A stretch of 64,000 bases of DNA from Candidatus Saccharimonadota bacterium. Lineage in GTDB: Bacteria > Patescibacteriota > Saccharimonadia > Saccharimonadales > Saccharimonadaceae. Shown in pieces: positions 8,055-17,481 of this stretch. Every line of letters starts with the position of its first letter. Position 1 is the stretch's first letter. The notes beneath the pieces were generated by a model. The model worked only from the letters and a program-made list of their open reading frames with translations. It had not been told where the DNA came from and searched no databases. Both the position numbers and the translations under genes were made by a program. The stretch lies in NCBI GenBank assembly GCA_026395405.1, contig JAPLYU010000001.1, positions 378,696 to 442,695 on the forward strand, read 5' to 3'.

Positions 8055-10025
8055 ATGAGTCAAAAATTTAATCTTAAAAGTGACTACCAGCCAACCGGCG
8101 ATCAACCAACGGCAATTGAACAGTTGGTTGACAGATTAGAGTCTGGCGAAAAAGAGCAGGTTTTATTGGGCGTCACTGGTAGTGGCAAGACTTTTACGAT
8201 GGCGAATATTATTGCCAGGCGCAACGTCCCGACACTAATTCTGGCACATAATAAAACTCTGGCGGCGCAGTTATATAGTGAGTTTAAGGCTTATTTTCCG
8301 GATAACGAAGTCCACTATTTTGTTAGCTATTTTGATTACTATCAGCCGGAAGCTTATCTGGCCAGTAGTGATACTTATATAGAAAAAGACAGCAAGATTA
8401 ATGACGAGATTGACCGCTTGCGCCATGCCGCAACGACGGCACTGTTGACGCATCGTGACACTATTATTGTCGCTAGTGTCAGTTGTATATATGGCATCGG
8501 ATCACCAGACGATTATGCTGATATGTCGATTAATGTAAAATTGGGAGAAAAAAGGAAACAGGACAAATTCGTACGGTTGCTAACTGATATCCAATATCAT
8601 CGAAACGATATTGATTTTCACCGCGGTACATTTCGCGTACATGGTGACATTGTTGACGTATTTCCGGCTGGTAGTGATGTAGCCTATAGAGTTGAATTTT
8701 TAGGTGATGAAGTCGAGCGTTTGACTAGAATTGACCCCTTAACGGGCGAAATTCAAGCGGAACCGAGGGAAGTATCGATTTTTCCTAGCAGCCATTATGT
8801 TACACCTAAGGCAAAACTCGAACACGCAATCGAGGGTATTAAAAAGGAATTTGCTGATAGGGTAGATTGGTTTGAAAAAAACAATAAACTACTAGAGGCT
8901 CAGCGACTGTCGCAACGCACTAAATATGATATCGAAATGCTGGAAGAAACCGGTTTCGTGAAGGGTATTGAAAATTACAGCCGATATCTAACAAATCGCG
9001 AACCTGGCGAACAGCCGGCAACCCTTTTGGACTATTTCAATGACGACTTTTTAATGATTATTGATGAAAGCCACATGACTTTGCCTCAGGTTAGGGGTAT
9101 GTATAACGGTGACAGATCCAGAAAGGAAGTTTTAGTAGAATACGGATTCCGTTTGCCATCCGCTCTAGATAATCGACCCCTTACATACGCCGAGTTTAAT
9201 AATCACATCAATCAAGTCGTTTATGTCTCTGCAACACCGAGCGAGTACGAGTTATCCCATAGTCCAAAACCGACAGAACAAATCATTCGCCCGACTGGTT
9301 TGATAGAACCGGAAATTATTATCCGACCATCAAAAGGTCAAATTGACGATTTAATCGCAGAAATTCGAGATAGGGTCTTGAATGGCCAGCGCGTACTAGT
9401 TACAACCCTAACAAAACGTATGGCCGAAGATTTGACGACATATTTAGTAGAAATGGATATAAAAACGGCTTATATTCACAGCGATATCGATACCCTAGAG
9501 CGAGGCGACATACTTAAGGATTTACGAAATGGTGTATATGACGTTTTGGTGGGTATTAATCTGCTACGAGAGGGCTTGGATTTACCAGAAGTCAGTATGG
9601 TGGCAATTATGGACGCCGACAAGGAAGGGTTTCTTCGTAGTGCTGGTGCGTTAATTCAAACCAGTGGTCGCGCTGCCCGACACGTTCATGGACAAGTATT
9701 TATGTATGCTGACAAAGTTACCGATTCAATGAAAAATGCAATTAACGAGATGAACAGACGCCGTAAAATACAGTTGGAATATAACGAAAAGCATAAGATT
9801 ACTCCGATAAGTATTGCCAAAGAGGTGGGCGAAGGACTTCGGGCAATCATACCGAAGAAACCGGATGAGTCGAAAAAACTTAACCTCAAAAAAATTCCTC
9901 GTGATGAATATCCTGGGATTATTCGCGATCTAACTGGTCAAATGGAGTTTGCATCAGCAAACCTTGAGTTTGAAAAAGCCGCCGAAATTCGCGACCAAAT
10001 CACCGACATAAAAAACTACCTATAA
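8055..10025 (+). CDS. uvrB: UvrABC system protein B (excision repair helicase)
   Basis: Damage-verification subunit of nucleotide excision repair, loaded by UvrA and recruiting UvrC. 656 residues, normal length. Walker A GVTGSGKT at about 40-47, the beta-hairpin region YFDYYQPEAYLASSDTYIEKD at about 92-112, Walker B region MIIDESHMT (Asp-Glu-Ser-His), motif VI region QTSGRAARH, and a C-terminal UVR motif (FASANLEFEKAAEIRDQI) that contacts UvrC. Monocistronic by appearance, read from its own leaderless promoter. Confidence 0.97.
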   Translation: MSQKFNLKSDYQPTGDQPTAIEQLVDRLESGEKEQVLLGVTGSGKTFTMANIIARRNVPTLILAHNKTLAAQLYSEFKAYFPDNEVHYFVSYFDYYQPEAYLASSDTYIEKDSKINDEIDRLRHAATTALLTHRDTIIVASVSCIYGIGSPDDYADMSINVKLGEKRKQDKFVRLLTDIQYHRNDIDFHRGTFRVHGDIVDVFPAGSDVAYRVEFLGDEVERLTRIDPLTGEIQAEPREVSIFPSSHYVTPKAKLEHAIEGIKKEFADRVDWFEKNNKLLEAQRLSQRTKYDIEMLEETGFVKGIENYSRYLTNREPGEQPATLLDYFNDDFLMIIDESHMTLPQVRGMYNGDRSRKEVLVEYGFRLPSALDNRPLTYAEFNNHINQVVYVSATPSEYELSHSPKPTEQIIRPTGLIEPEIIIRPSKGQIDDLIAEIRDRVLNGQRVLVTTLTKRMAEDLTTYLVEMDIKTAYIHSDIDTLERGDILKDLRNGVYDVLVGINLLREGLDLPEVSMVAIMDADKEGFLRSAGALIQTSGRAARHVHGQVFMYADKVTDSMKNAINEMNRRRKIQLEYNEKHKITPISIAKEVGEGLRAIIPKKPDESKKLNLKKIPRDEYPGIIRDLTGQMEFASANLEFEKAAEIRDQITDIKNYL

Positions 10026-10134
10026 CAAATTTTGCAACGCTCGATGCGTATATATCATGGTTTTTGTACTCCTTGTCCTGTTATAGAGCTAATGCTATAC
10101 TAAGCATCATTAACTAGTGTTTTAAACTAAGATT

Positions 10135-11199
10135 ATGAGAGCAAAAAACTCACCTAGTACACATCATCCATTATCTGTCAGTCACGGTTTTACCATCATC
10201 GAACTACTGGTAGTTATTGTTGTGATAGGTATTTTAGTAGCTATTGTCGTTGTGTCTTATGTTGGATTGACACAGAAAGCCGTAGTTTCATCGTTGCAGT
10301 CTGATCTAGGAAAAGGTTATCAAACATTAATCTTAGACTATGCAACGAACGTTGCATATCCAAACACGCTGGCAGCTGCTGATAATGGCAAGGGTGTCAC
10401 CGCCAGCGCTGGAACAACATATCAATATTTTCCGGACAATAGCTCTGACCCGATGATGTTCTGTCTCTCTGCAACCAAGGACACTACCACCTATTACGTG
10501 ACAAATAAAAATAGCGAGCCTATTAAAGGTAGTTGTTTCGATTACGGATTAGTATTAAGTCTTGATGCTGGGAACTCACAATCTTATCCAGGTAGCGGTA
10601 CGACCTGGACCGACATAAGTCCTAATCCGACAAGCTGTACAACTTCAAATGCACCAACCTATACGTCAGGGCCACCACAAAACTTTAATTTTAATGGTTC
10701 ATCTAATCTGTATATTTGTCCGGAATCATCAAAGCTAAACACCCTAACACCAACCGTAGAGGTTTGGATGAAGACAAGTAATATAAATCAATTTGGATTT
10801 TTCTTTGAAAAAGGGCAATGTAATACACAATATAGCATTTTCCTAGAGGGTGGAACTATAGTCTGGAGACAAAATCTCGTTTCGACAGGCCTTACTAGTC
10901 TTGGGGCCTTGTCCGGAACTTACTTAGACACGTCTCACTGGTTTCAAGTAGTGGGGACGTATACTTCAGGGACAAGAAAGCTTTATGTAAACGGGGTTCT
11001 TGCAGCCTCAGACGGATTAACCGGGGATATTTCAACGAATGCGAATGGTGAATCGATTGGCGTTCTTGGCGGCTTTAACGGTGGCAGAGGGTATTACTAC
11101 ACGGGTAATATTGGTGCAGTCAACGTCTATAACAGAGCACTAACTTCAAACGAGGTATTACAAAAATTTAACAGTCAAAAAGTAAGGTTTGGATACTAG
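10135..11199 (+). CDS. Type IV pseudopilin with C-terminal LamG/concanavalin-like domain
   Basis: 354 residues. Near residue 20 is a prepilin signature, HGFTIIELLVVIVVIGILVA: Gly at -1, Phe at +1, Glu at +5, then a hydrophobic helix, so it should be cleaved by a prepilin peptidase and assembled on the cell surface. Residues about 40-130 look like a pseudopilin body. The rest (from about 138, VLSLDAGNSQSYPG to the end) is Laminin-G/ConA-like, with WTDISP, VEVWMKTS, GTYTSGTRKLYVNGVL and IGAVNVYNRALTSNEV. Such jellyroll domains often bind glycans, which suits host-surface adhesion, though this is inference. The assembly ATPase gene at 22.5 kb is the only other pilus gene seen. Confidence 0.85.
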   Translation: MRAKNSPSTHHPLSVSHGFTIIELLVVIVVIGILVAIVVVSYVGLTQKAVVSSLQSDLGKGYQTLILDYATNVAYPNTLAAADNGKGVTASAGTTYQYFPDNSSDPMMFCLSATKDTTTYYVTNKNSEPIKGSCFDYGLVLSLDAGNSQSYPGSGTTWTDISPNPTSCTTSNAPTYTSGPPQNFNFNGSSNLYICPESSKLNTLTPTVEVWMKTSNINQFGFFFEKGQCNTQYSIFLEGGTIVWRQNLVSTGLTSLGALSGTYLDTSHWFQVVGTYTSGTRKLYVNGVLAASDGLTGDISTNANGESIGVLGGFNGGRGYYYTGNIGAVNVYNRALTSNEVLQKFNSQKVRFGY

Positions 11200-11224
11200 A
11201 GAATTCCAGTAAGAATTTCTCCAG
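11198..11224 (+). terminator. Weak hairpin after the pseudopilin gene
   Basis: GAGAATTC and GAATTTCTC form an imperfect stem around a 6-nt loop straight after the stop codon; no long T-run follows, so termination is uncertain. Confidence 0.3.
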
Positions 11225-11272
11225 TTATTTAATAATTAACTTGCCGCTACAGTCTGTAGACGTACATTACGC

Positions 11273-11301
11273 TTGCAAAATTGCTAAAACTATGCTATTA
11301 T
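11273..11301 (+). promoter_or_regulatory. Sigma70-type promoter of the DEAD-box helicase gene
   Basis: TTGCAA (11273-11278), 17-bp spacer, TATTAT (11296-11301). Transcription from about 11308 gives a leader of roughly 137 nt, unlike the leaderless promoters elsewhere in the window. Confidence 0.5.
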
Positions 11302-11307
11302 TGTCTT

Positions 11308-11444
11308 ATTGCATTCGATGAAATGCTAGGGCCTCATTCTAAGAAGAGCGCACCCGTGACAATATATAGGCGCTTTCACCGAATTATCTCTTAATTTTTT
11401 GCGACATTGCAACCAATATTACTTTACCGAAAGGCTATTTTATA
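11308..11444 (+). promoter_or_regulatory. Long 5' leader of the helicase gene
   Basis: Non-coding by inspection. It can fold an AGAGCGC/GCGCTTT-type stem around a short loop near 11345-11373 and ends in an A/T-rich stretch before a weak GAAAGG ribosome-binding site. Long structured leaders are typical of cold-induced deaD/csdA genes; a thermosensor role is only inferred. Confidence 0.35.
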
Positions 11445-12662
11445 ATGGCATATTATCAACGCAGCGGTGGACGCCCAAGTGGCGCCCGCACCTCAACTTT
11501 TAACCGCGGTCGAAGCCGTGGCGGCAGCCGAGGTCCCGCAAAAAAATATATCAACCCAACCAAGTTTATTAACAGTGCAACACCAAAGGCTGAAGAGATT
11601 CAATACGAATCAAAAAATAAATTTACCGACTTTAATTTCGGCGGTCAGTTGCAACACAATATTGATAAAAAAGGCTATATTAATACATCATCCATTCAAG
11701 ATCAAGCGATTTTGCCAATTCTTGAAGGTAAAGATGTAATTGGCATTGCTAATACAGGCACAGGAAAAACCGCAGCTTTTCTATTACCTATAATCGAGCA
11801 TATGACAGGTGTTAACCTGAGACCAAGCGTTTTGATTATTGCCCCAACTCGTGAACTTGCACAGCAAATTGACGAAGAATTCCGTGCATTCAGCCAAGGA
11901 TTGAATCTGTACTCTGCACTAGTTGTTGGTGGCGTTCCTGCTGAACGTCAAATTCGTGAATTAAAACGACGCCCCCACTTTATTATTGGGACACCCGGTC
12001 GATTAAAAGACTTAATGAATCGCCGATTTATACAACTAGACAATATAACCACTTTGGTTCTTGACGAAGCTGACCGTATGTTGGATATGGGGTTTTTGCC
12101 AGATATTCGCATGATTGTTGGCGCTACGCCATCTGATCGCCAAACGCTTTTATTTAGCGCAACAATAACTCCTGAAATTTCAGCGATTATCAATAATTTC
12201 TCTAAAAACCCAGTCACAATATCTGTTCGAACTAGTGAAACAAATGAACATATTGAACAGGATGTGATTGAGGCACGCGATAAATCGCACAAGATTGAGC
12301 TATTAACCGATATGTTACGCGAAGCTGAAAAATACGAAAAAGTTTTGGTCTTTGGTGAAACTAAATTCGGAGTGCAACGACTAAGTGACCATTTGGATAA
12401 CAGTGGCATTGCGTCAATTGCGATTCATGGTAATAAAAACCAATCTCAACGTGCTAGGGCTTTGAAACAATTCAAAGATGGACGAGTTCGCGTTATGGTT
12501 GCAACTGATGTTGCCGCTAGGGGACTAGATATTCCTAATGTTTCGCATGTTATTAACTTCGATACCCCGCAAACCTACGATGACTATATTCATCGTATTG
12601 GACGAACAGGACGAGCCGGCGCTTCTGGTCACGCACACACGTTTATCGAAGCCAGACGCTAG
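11445..12662 (+). CDS. deaD: DEAD-box RNA helicase
   Basis: ATP-dependent RNA helicase, 405 residues. After a basic Gly/Arg-rich N-terminus (RGRSRGGSRGPAKK, about 21-35) come the Q-motif region, Walker A ANTGTGKTAAF (about 105), PTRELAQQ, TPGRL, DEAD (VLDEADRMLD), SAT (LFSATIT), and HRIGRTGRAG near the C-terminus. It stops just after motif VI, with no C-terminal RNA-binding extension; the RGG-like N-terminus may supply RNA affinity instead. Likely roles are ribosome assembly or mRNA unwinding. Confidence 0.93.
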   Translation: MAYYQRSGGRPSGARTSTFNRGRSRGGSRGPAKKYINPTKFINSATPKAEEIQYESKNKFTDFNFGGQLQHNIDKKGYINTSSIQDQAILPILEGKDVIGIANTGTGKTAAFLLPIIEHMTGVNLRPSVLIIAPTRELAQQIDEEFRAFSQGLNLYSALVVGGVPAERQIRELKRRPHFIIGTPGRLKDLMNRRFIQLDNITTLVLDEADRMLDMGFLPDIRMIVGATPSDRQTLLFSATITPEISAIINNFSKNPVTISVRTSETNEHIEQDVIEARDKSHKIELLTDMLREAEKYEKVLVFGETKFGVQRLSDHLDNSGIASIAIHGNKNQSQRARALKQFKDGRVRVMVATDVAARGLDIPNVSHVINFDTPQTYDDYIHRIGRTGRAGASGHAHTFIEARR

Positions 12663-12682
12663 TATAAACCCGCCTAAATAGT

Positions 12683-12688
12683 TATAAT
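12683..12688 (+). promoter_or_regulatory. -10 box of the gatCAB operon (leaderless)
   Basis: TATAAT ends 6 nt before the gatC ATG at 12695. Confidence 0.6.
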
Positions 12689-12694
12689 GGGGGC

Positions 12695-12985
12695 ATGACA
12701 CAGATATCTCGTGATGATGTGCTACATCTAGCACAGCTTTCTAAGTTGGAACTTGCCGACAGTGAAATTGATGGGCTGCAAATCGATATCAGTAATATTT
12801 TGGGTTACGTTGAACAACTAAGTAAACTGGACACCACTGGCGTCGAGCCGACCTATCAAGTCACGGGGCTAGGTAATGTTTGGCGCGATGATACCGTCAT
12901 AAATTATGGAATTAGTCGCGAAGATTTACTGGCCAGGTCACCAAAAGTTGTCAATTTTCAAATAGAAGTCCCGAAGGTGCTTTAA
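12695..12985 (+). CDS. gatC: Asp-tRNA(Asn)/Glu-tRNA(Gln) amidotransferase subunit C
   Basis: Small 96-residue subunit that wraps around GatA and GatB in the transamidosome. Typical features are DVLHLAQLSKLELADSEI at the N-terminus, the DISNILGYVEQLSKLDTTGVEPT core, and DDTVINYGISREDLLARSP. First gene of gatC-gatA-orf-gatB-galU. Confidence 0.93.
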   Translation: MTQISRDDVLHLAQLSKLELADSEIDGLQIDISNILGYVEQLSKLDTTGVEPTYQVTGLGNVWRDDTVINYGISREDLLARSPKVVNFQIEVPKVL

Positions 12986-12988
12986 ACC

Positions 12989-14371
12989 ATGACTATTTCT
13001 GAAATTTTAACAAAAATTAAAGATACCTCTGCACGGGCTGTTGTCGAGAACTCATTAAAACTAGCCAAAGATAATCAAGATTATCACGCGCTTTTGAGTT
13101 TGACTGAGGGGCGCGCCCTAAAACGTGCCGACGAGGTTGATTCGGGAAAAATATCTGGTAAATTAGCCGGAGTTCCATTTGTGGTAAAAGACAACTTCTT
13201 GGCATTTGGGGCACCGACAACCGCCGCCAGTAAAATATTGGAAAATTTTGACGCACCTTTGCAGGCGACAGCAGTAGAAAAGCTTGAGGCAGAAGGTGCT
13301 ATTTGCATAGGCAAAGCAAATCTAGATGCATTTGCCCATGGTGGCAGTACCGAAAACTCGGCATATGGACCAACCAGCAATGCATATGATAAAACCAGAG
13401 TTGCGGGTGGAAGCAGTGGTGGTTCTGCGGTCGTTACGGCGCTAGGTGTCGTGCCATTTGCGCTGGGTAGTGATACGGGCGGCTCAATTCGACAACCAGC
13501 CAGTTTTAATGGAGTCGTAGGGGTAAAAACGTCTTACGGAGCAGTTAGTCGATACGGCGTGGTTGCGATGGCCAGTAGTACCGATGTAATTGGTTCATTT
13601 GCGACTAATGTGTCCGATGCCGAAATGATTACGGATATAATTTCTGGACGAGATAAAAATGATATGACAACACTTCCAGACTTTTTTACGGTTCAAGAAA
13701 ACGTGAAACCAAATCAAAAAATTGGTCTGGTTAAAGATTTTATGACTGATGATGTTGACCCCGAAGTGCGTGGTGCTGTTAATAAATATGTTGAAAAGTT
13801 AAAACTGGCAGGACATACCGTTGAAGAAGTCAGTTTACCCATGGCAGAGTATGCACTGGCAATCTATTACATTATTGTCCCAGCAGAGCTTTGCAGTAAT
13901 TTAGCCAGATACGACGGTGTCCGTTACGGAAGACGCGCTGAAGGCGTAACAACACTTTCTGAGTTGTATGGCAAAACCCGAGACCTGGGTTTCGTTACCG
14001 AGAACAAGCGTCGTATTATGATAGGCAGTTACGTTCTCTCTAGTGGTTATTTCGATGCATATTATCAGCAGGCACAAAAAGCTAGGACTCTGCTGATAAA
14101 CGAGTTCAATAAATTATTTGAAACATATGACATATTAATCGGTCCAACAGCACCAACACCCGCCTTTAAGTTAGGCGAAAATACATCCGACCCAATCAAA
14201 ATGTATTTAAACGATATTATGACCGTACCAACATCTTTGGCTGGTTTACCTGCAATCAGTGTACCTGCCGGCACGAATCAGGCGGGATTGCCTATCGGAG
14301 TACAGCTAATGGGTCCTATGAAAAGCGACGCGTCAATTTTTGCATTGGCAAAATCTATGGAGAATAAATAA
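12989..14371 (+). CDS. gatA: Asp-tRNA(Asn)/Glu-tRNA(Gln) amidotransferase subunit A
   Basis: Amidase-signature glutaminase that provides ammonia for converting mischarged Glu-tRNA(Gln) or Asp-tRNA(Asn). 460 residues. The Ser-cisSer-Lys triad region is visible: VVKDNF (Lys near 69), AGGSSGGSA, and GSDTGGSIRQPASFNGVVG with the nucleophilic Ser. It starts 3 nt after gatC and its stop overlaps the next ATG. Confidence 0.95.
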   Translation: MTISEILTKIKDTSARAVVENSLKLAKDNQDYHALLSLTEGRALKRADEVDSGKISGKLAGVPFVVKDNFLAFGAPTTAASKILENFDAPLQATAVEKLEAEGAICIGKANLDAFAHGGSTENSAYGPTSNAYDKTRVAGGSSGGSAVVTALGVVPFALGSDTGGSIRQPASFNGVVGVKTSYGAVSRYGVVAMASSTDVIGSFATNVSDAEMITDIISGRDKNDMTTLPDFFTVQENVKPNQKIGLVKDFMTDDVDPEVRGAVNKYVEKLKLAGHTVEEVSLPMAEYALAIYYIIVPAELCSNLARYDGVRYGRRAEGVTTLSELYGKTRDLGFVTENKRRIMIGSYVLSSGYFDAYYQQAQKARTLLINEFNKLFETYDILIGPTAPTPAFKLGENTSDPIKMYLNDIMTVPTSLAGLPAISVPAGTNQAGLPIGVQLMGPMKSDASIFALAKSMENK

Positions 14372-14793
14372 TGGACTTGGCACTAATCTTTTTTCTAGCG
14401 GCAATAATAATTGTTGGTGGACTACTTTTTGCAGTAATTACCAGGCTTAGTAAAACCAGTACAAAAAAAATCGACGTTGAGAGGTATCGTGCGAAATGTC
14501 TTGAAATCGAGCATCAGCTAAAACAAGATGAACCAAACAGTTTCTATTATTCTGTCATAAACTTCGATAAATTACTGGACCAAGCGTTAAAAGATTATGG
14601 GGCACGAGGTAAAACTATGGGTGAAAGAATGAAAAATTCTGCCAGTTTGTTCAGCGATAGGAATGGAATATGGATGGCGCACAAACTCAGGAATAAGATA
14701 GCACATGAATCTGACGCCCATGTCACTTATGAGCAAGCCAGACTAGCCTTGTACAATTTCCGTAAAGCTTTGAAGGATCTGGGGGTAATCTGA
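14371..14793 (+). CDS. Membrane-anchored HEPN-like protein between gatA and gatB
   Basis: 140 residues. A single strongly hydrophobic N-terminal segment (about 3-24) would anchor it, leaving a helical domain in the cytoplasm. That domain contains RNKIAH (Arg107 to His112), the R-x4-H pattern of HEPN domains, many of which are RNases, within HKLRNKIAHESDAHV. Whether it is catalytic or structural cannot be told. It overlaps gatA by 1 nt and gatB by 3 nt (TGATG), so it is translated with the transamidosome. DUF4145-type HEPN relatives are a possible match. No function beyond this is claimed. Confidence 0.75.
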   Translation: MDLALIFFLAAIIIVGGLLFAVITRLSKTSTKKIDVERYRAKCLEIEHQLKQDEPNSFYYSVINFDKLLDQALKDYGARGKTMGERMKNSASLFSDRNGIWMAHKLRNKIAHESDAHVTYEQARLALYNFRKALKDLGVI

Positions 14794-16262
14794 TGGTTAG
14801 TGACGAAACATTGGGTAAATATCAAATGACTGTCGGAATCGAGTGCCATGTCCAGTTAGCAACCGCGACAAAGCTATTCAGTGGCGCCGATAATGACGAA
14901 CGTGGTAAGTCGCCGAATAGTGTGGTAAGTCCAATTGATTTTGGACTTCCAGGAATGTTACCTGTGTTAAATCGTGGTGCAGTGGATTTGGCTATCAAAG
15001 CCGGAAAAGCTTTAAATAGTCCGATAGCCCATGTCAGCAGGTTTGATAGAAAGCACTATTTTTATCCAGACCTTCCGAAGGGGTATCAAACAACACAAAT
15101 GTATCAGCCGATAATTGGTCCTGGAGTTATAAATATCCCAATGGATAGCGGGGAATCGTTCAATGTCCGAATAAATCATGCTCATATGGAGGAAGATGCC
15201 GGGAAACTAACCCATCATGGTGGATTTAGCTTGGTTGATCTTAATCGAGCAGGAACTCCATTGATTGAAATTGTTACCGAGCCGGACATTCATTCTTCTG
15301 TCCAGGCAAAGGCTTTTGTGGTTGAGTTGTACAGGTTAATGACGTACGCCGGCGTAACGCGTGGTGATTTATATCACGGCAATATGCGTTTTGATGTTAA
15401 CACTTCTGCAGCCCCTAAGGGTTCAAACGAACTCGGTACTCGCAGTGAAGTTAAAAATTTGAACTCATTCCGAAGCGTAGAAAGAGCAATCGAATTTGAG
15501 TTTCGTCGTCAAGTTGAATTACTTGAAAAGGGTGAAAATATCGTCCAAGAAACTCGTGGATGGGACGAGGCTAAACAACGGACAACTTCTCAGCGCAACA
15601 AAGAGGATTCTCAAGATTATCGATATATGCCAGATGCCGATATACCACCAATCATTTTAAGTGATGAAGAAATAAATCGTATTCAGGCAACAGTTCCGCC
15701 GCTACCACCATTTTATAGAGAATCTTGGAAAGTGCTAAATCTGGACAGCACGGTCACCAACGCCCTAATTGCCGATCAGCCGACTGCTCAATTGATTCAA
15801 CGAATTCTAGAAAAGTCGGGTACTGCATCGGCTGCACGGCGGGTTGCTATATGGCAATTAATGGCAGTCGAGGGCCAAACCGATGATTCGGGTATTGTAC
15901 AGAACACAGGCATACATGCAACGGATGACTATTTAATCGAGCTTTCAAATATGGTTGAGAAAAATGAACTAAGCTCAACTGCCGCAAAAGAGATTTTTTA
16001 TGAAATGAATCGTCGTCCCGATATTGCACCACGCGATATCGCAGCTGAAAAAAATCTGATTCAAGTCAGTGACGAATCCGAAATTATCAAAGTTGTCGAC
16101 TCAGTCCTAAACGATCCGTCGTTCGCGAAAGCAGTCGCAGATCTAGAGGCCGGCAATGAAAAAGTCATAGGATTTTTAGTAGGCCAGGTTATGAAAAAGT
16201 CACAAGGCAAGGCCAACCCAGCATTGGCGCAAAAACTAATAAAAGAAAGGTTAAAAATTTAA
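14793..16262 (+). CDS. gatB: Asp-tRNA(Asn)/Glu-tRNA(Gln) amidotransferase subunit B
   Basis: Kinase/transamidase subunit that activates the mischarged tRNA. 489 residues, normal length. N-terminal YQMTVGIECHVQLATATKLFS, the catalytic core KHYFYPDLPKGYQTTQ and HMEEDAGKLTH, DLNRAGTPLIEIVTEPD, then the GatB/YqeY tail domain from about 340. The start codon overlaps the upstream TGA and the stop overlaps the galU ATG. Confidence 0.96.
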   Translation: MVSDETLGKYQMTVGIECHVQLATATKLFSGADNDERGKSPNSVVSPIDFGLPGMLPVLNRGAVDLAIKAGKALNSPIAHVSRFDRKHYFYPDLPKGYQTTQMYQPIIGPGVINIPMDSGESFNVRINHAHMEEDAGKLTHHGGFSLVDLNRAGTPLIEIVTEPDIHSSVQAKAFVVELYRLMTYAGVTRGDLYHGNMRFDVNTSAAPKGSNELGTRSEVKNLNSFRSVERAIEFEFRRQVELLEKGENIVQETRGWDEAKQRTTSQRNKEDSQDYRYMPDADIPPIILSDEEINRIQATVPPLPPFYRESWKVLNLDSTVTNALIADQPTAQLIQRILEKSGTASAARRVAIWQLMAVEGQTDDSGIVQNTGIHATDDYLIELSNMVEKNELSSTAAKEIFYEMNRRPDIAPRDIAAEKNLIQVSDESEIIKVVDSVLNDPSFAKAVADLEAGNEKVIGFLVGQVMKKSQGKANPALAQKLIKERLKI

Positions 16263-17140
16263 TGAAACAACCAACGAAAGCAATTATTTGTGCGGCGGGA
16301 ATGGGCACCAGATTTTTACCTCAAACAAAGGCTATGCCAAAAGAGATGTTGCCGATTATCGACAGGCCAGTAATCCAAATTATCGTTGAAAATGCTGTTA
16401 AGGCTGGTGTAACGGACGTAATTATTATTACAGGCAGCACAAAACGCTCTGTCGAGGACCATTTCGATAGAAGTATCGAATTAGAGGATAAACTTCGTAG
16501 TACTGGTAAAGGTAAAATGGCAGATGAACTGAAGGCGATCTCCGAATTAGCCAGGTTTATTTACATTCGACAGAAGGGCGAAGGATATGGAAGTGCATTG
16601 GCTGTCCTTGAGGCTCAGCACTTAATCGATGATGATGAACCTTTTTTTGTATTTTTCCCAGATGACTATTTCAGATCTGAAAAAGCCTGGCCAATTCAAC
16701 TCTTAGAAGCACATAAAAAAACGGGTAAATCAGTTATTTCAATTGTCGAAGTGGGTAAAAAGGACGCTGACAAATATGGAATGGCCGATGTTGGTGAACA
16801 AGTTTCCGACGGAGTATATAAGCTAAAGGGTTTTGTTGAGAGGCCGGGTGAAGCCAACGCGCCTTCTGACTTTGCTTCCGCTGGAAGCTACTTGTTGACA
16901 CCAGATATTCTGCCAATATTAGCTCTGAAAAAACCCGGACTAAACGGAGAATATATGTTGCCCGATGGTATTATTGAATTAATACAAAAAGACGAGGTGT
17001 ACGGGTGTTCCATTGACGGCGCGTGGCACGATACAGGTGACCATTTAAAGTACATGAAGACCATAGTTGATGAAGCGCTTGTAAGTTCTAAATACGGGAA
17101 GGAATTCGAGAAATATCTTCGAGACCGACTATGTCAGTAA
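16262..17140 (+). CDS. galU: UTP-glucose-1-phosphate uridylyltransferase
   Basis: Makes UDP-glucose from UTP and glucose 1-phosphate for envelope glycans. 292 residues. N-terminal nucleotide-binding AAGMGTRFLPQTKAMPKEML (about 10-29), EGYGSALAVL, FFPDDYF (metal-binding Asp) and GEYMLPDGI. Last gene of the gat operon. AGAAAGG lies upstream in the gatB end. Confidence 0.93.
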   Translation: MKQPTKAIICAAGMGTRFLPQTKAMPKEMLPIIDRPVIQIIVENAVKAGVTDVIIITGSTKRSVEDHFDRSIELEDKLRSTGKGKMADELKAISELARFIYIRQKGEGYGSALAVLEAQHLIDDDEPFFVFFPDDYFRSEKAWPIQLLEAHKKTGKSVISIVEVGKKDADKYGMADVGEQVSDGVYKLKGFVERPGEANAPSDFASAGSYLLTPDILPILALKKPGLNGEYMLPDGIIELIQKDEVYGCSIDGAWHDTGDHLKYMKTIVDEALVSSKYGKEFEKYLRDRLCQ

Positions 17141-17221
17141 TTTGCTAATTTGCTGAAATCGGTTTAATATAAAAATAAGATACCTTAAAAACGGGTTTCT
17201 GTAAAAAAGGAAAAACAAAAT

Positions 17222-17479
17222 ATGTGTCAAGCAGCTGAAATACTAGTTTATATACTGTCAACCTTCCTAGCGGTATTTTTGATAGTAGGAATTATACTTG
17301 GAATATACTTAATAATTTTGACAAAACAAATCAGAAAAGTGACCAAATCAGCCGAAAAAACCGTTGATGACATAGGTTCAGTCGTATCAAAGGCTTCAAA
17401 AATTATTCAACCAATATTCATCGTCGAAACGATTAATAGTGTTTTAAATAAACTTAAGAAGAAAAAAGGAGAAAAATAG
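17222..17479 (+). CDS. Small single-TM protein with coiled-coil tail
   Basis: 85 residues: a hydrophobic segment (about 9-34) followed by a charged helix (KQIRKVTKSAEKTVDDIGSVVSKASK) and a Lys-rich end. The layout resembles DUF948-type envelope proteins. Preceded by AAAGGA. It lies 2 nt upstream of a YtxH-like gene, with which it probably works at the membrane. Confidence 0.72.
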   Translation: MCQAAEILVYILSTFLAVFLIVGIILGIYLIILTKQIRKVTKSAEKTVDDIGSVVSKASKIIQPIFIVETINSVLNKLKKKKGEK

Positions 17480-17481
17480 CT

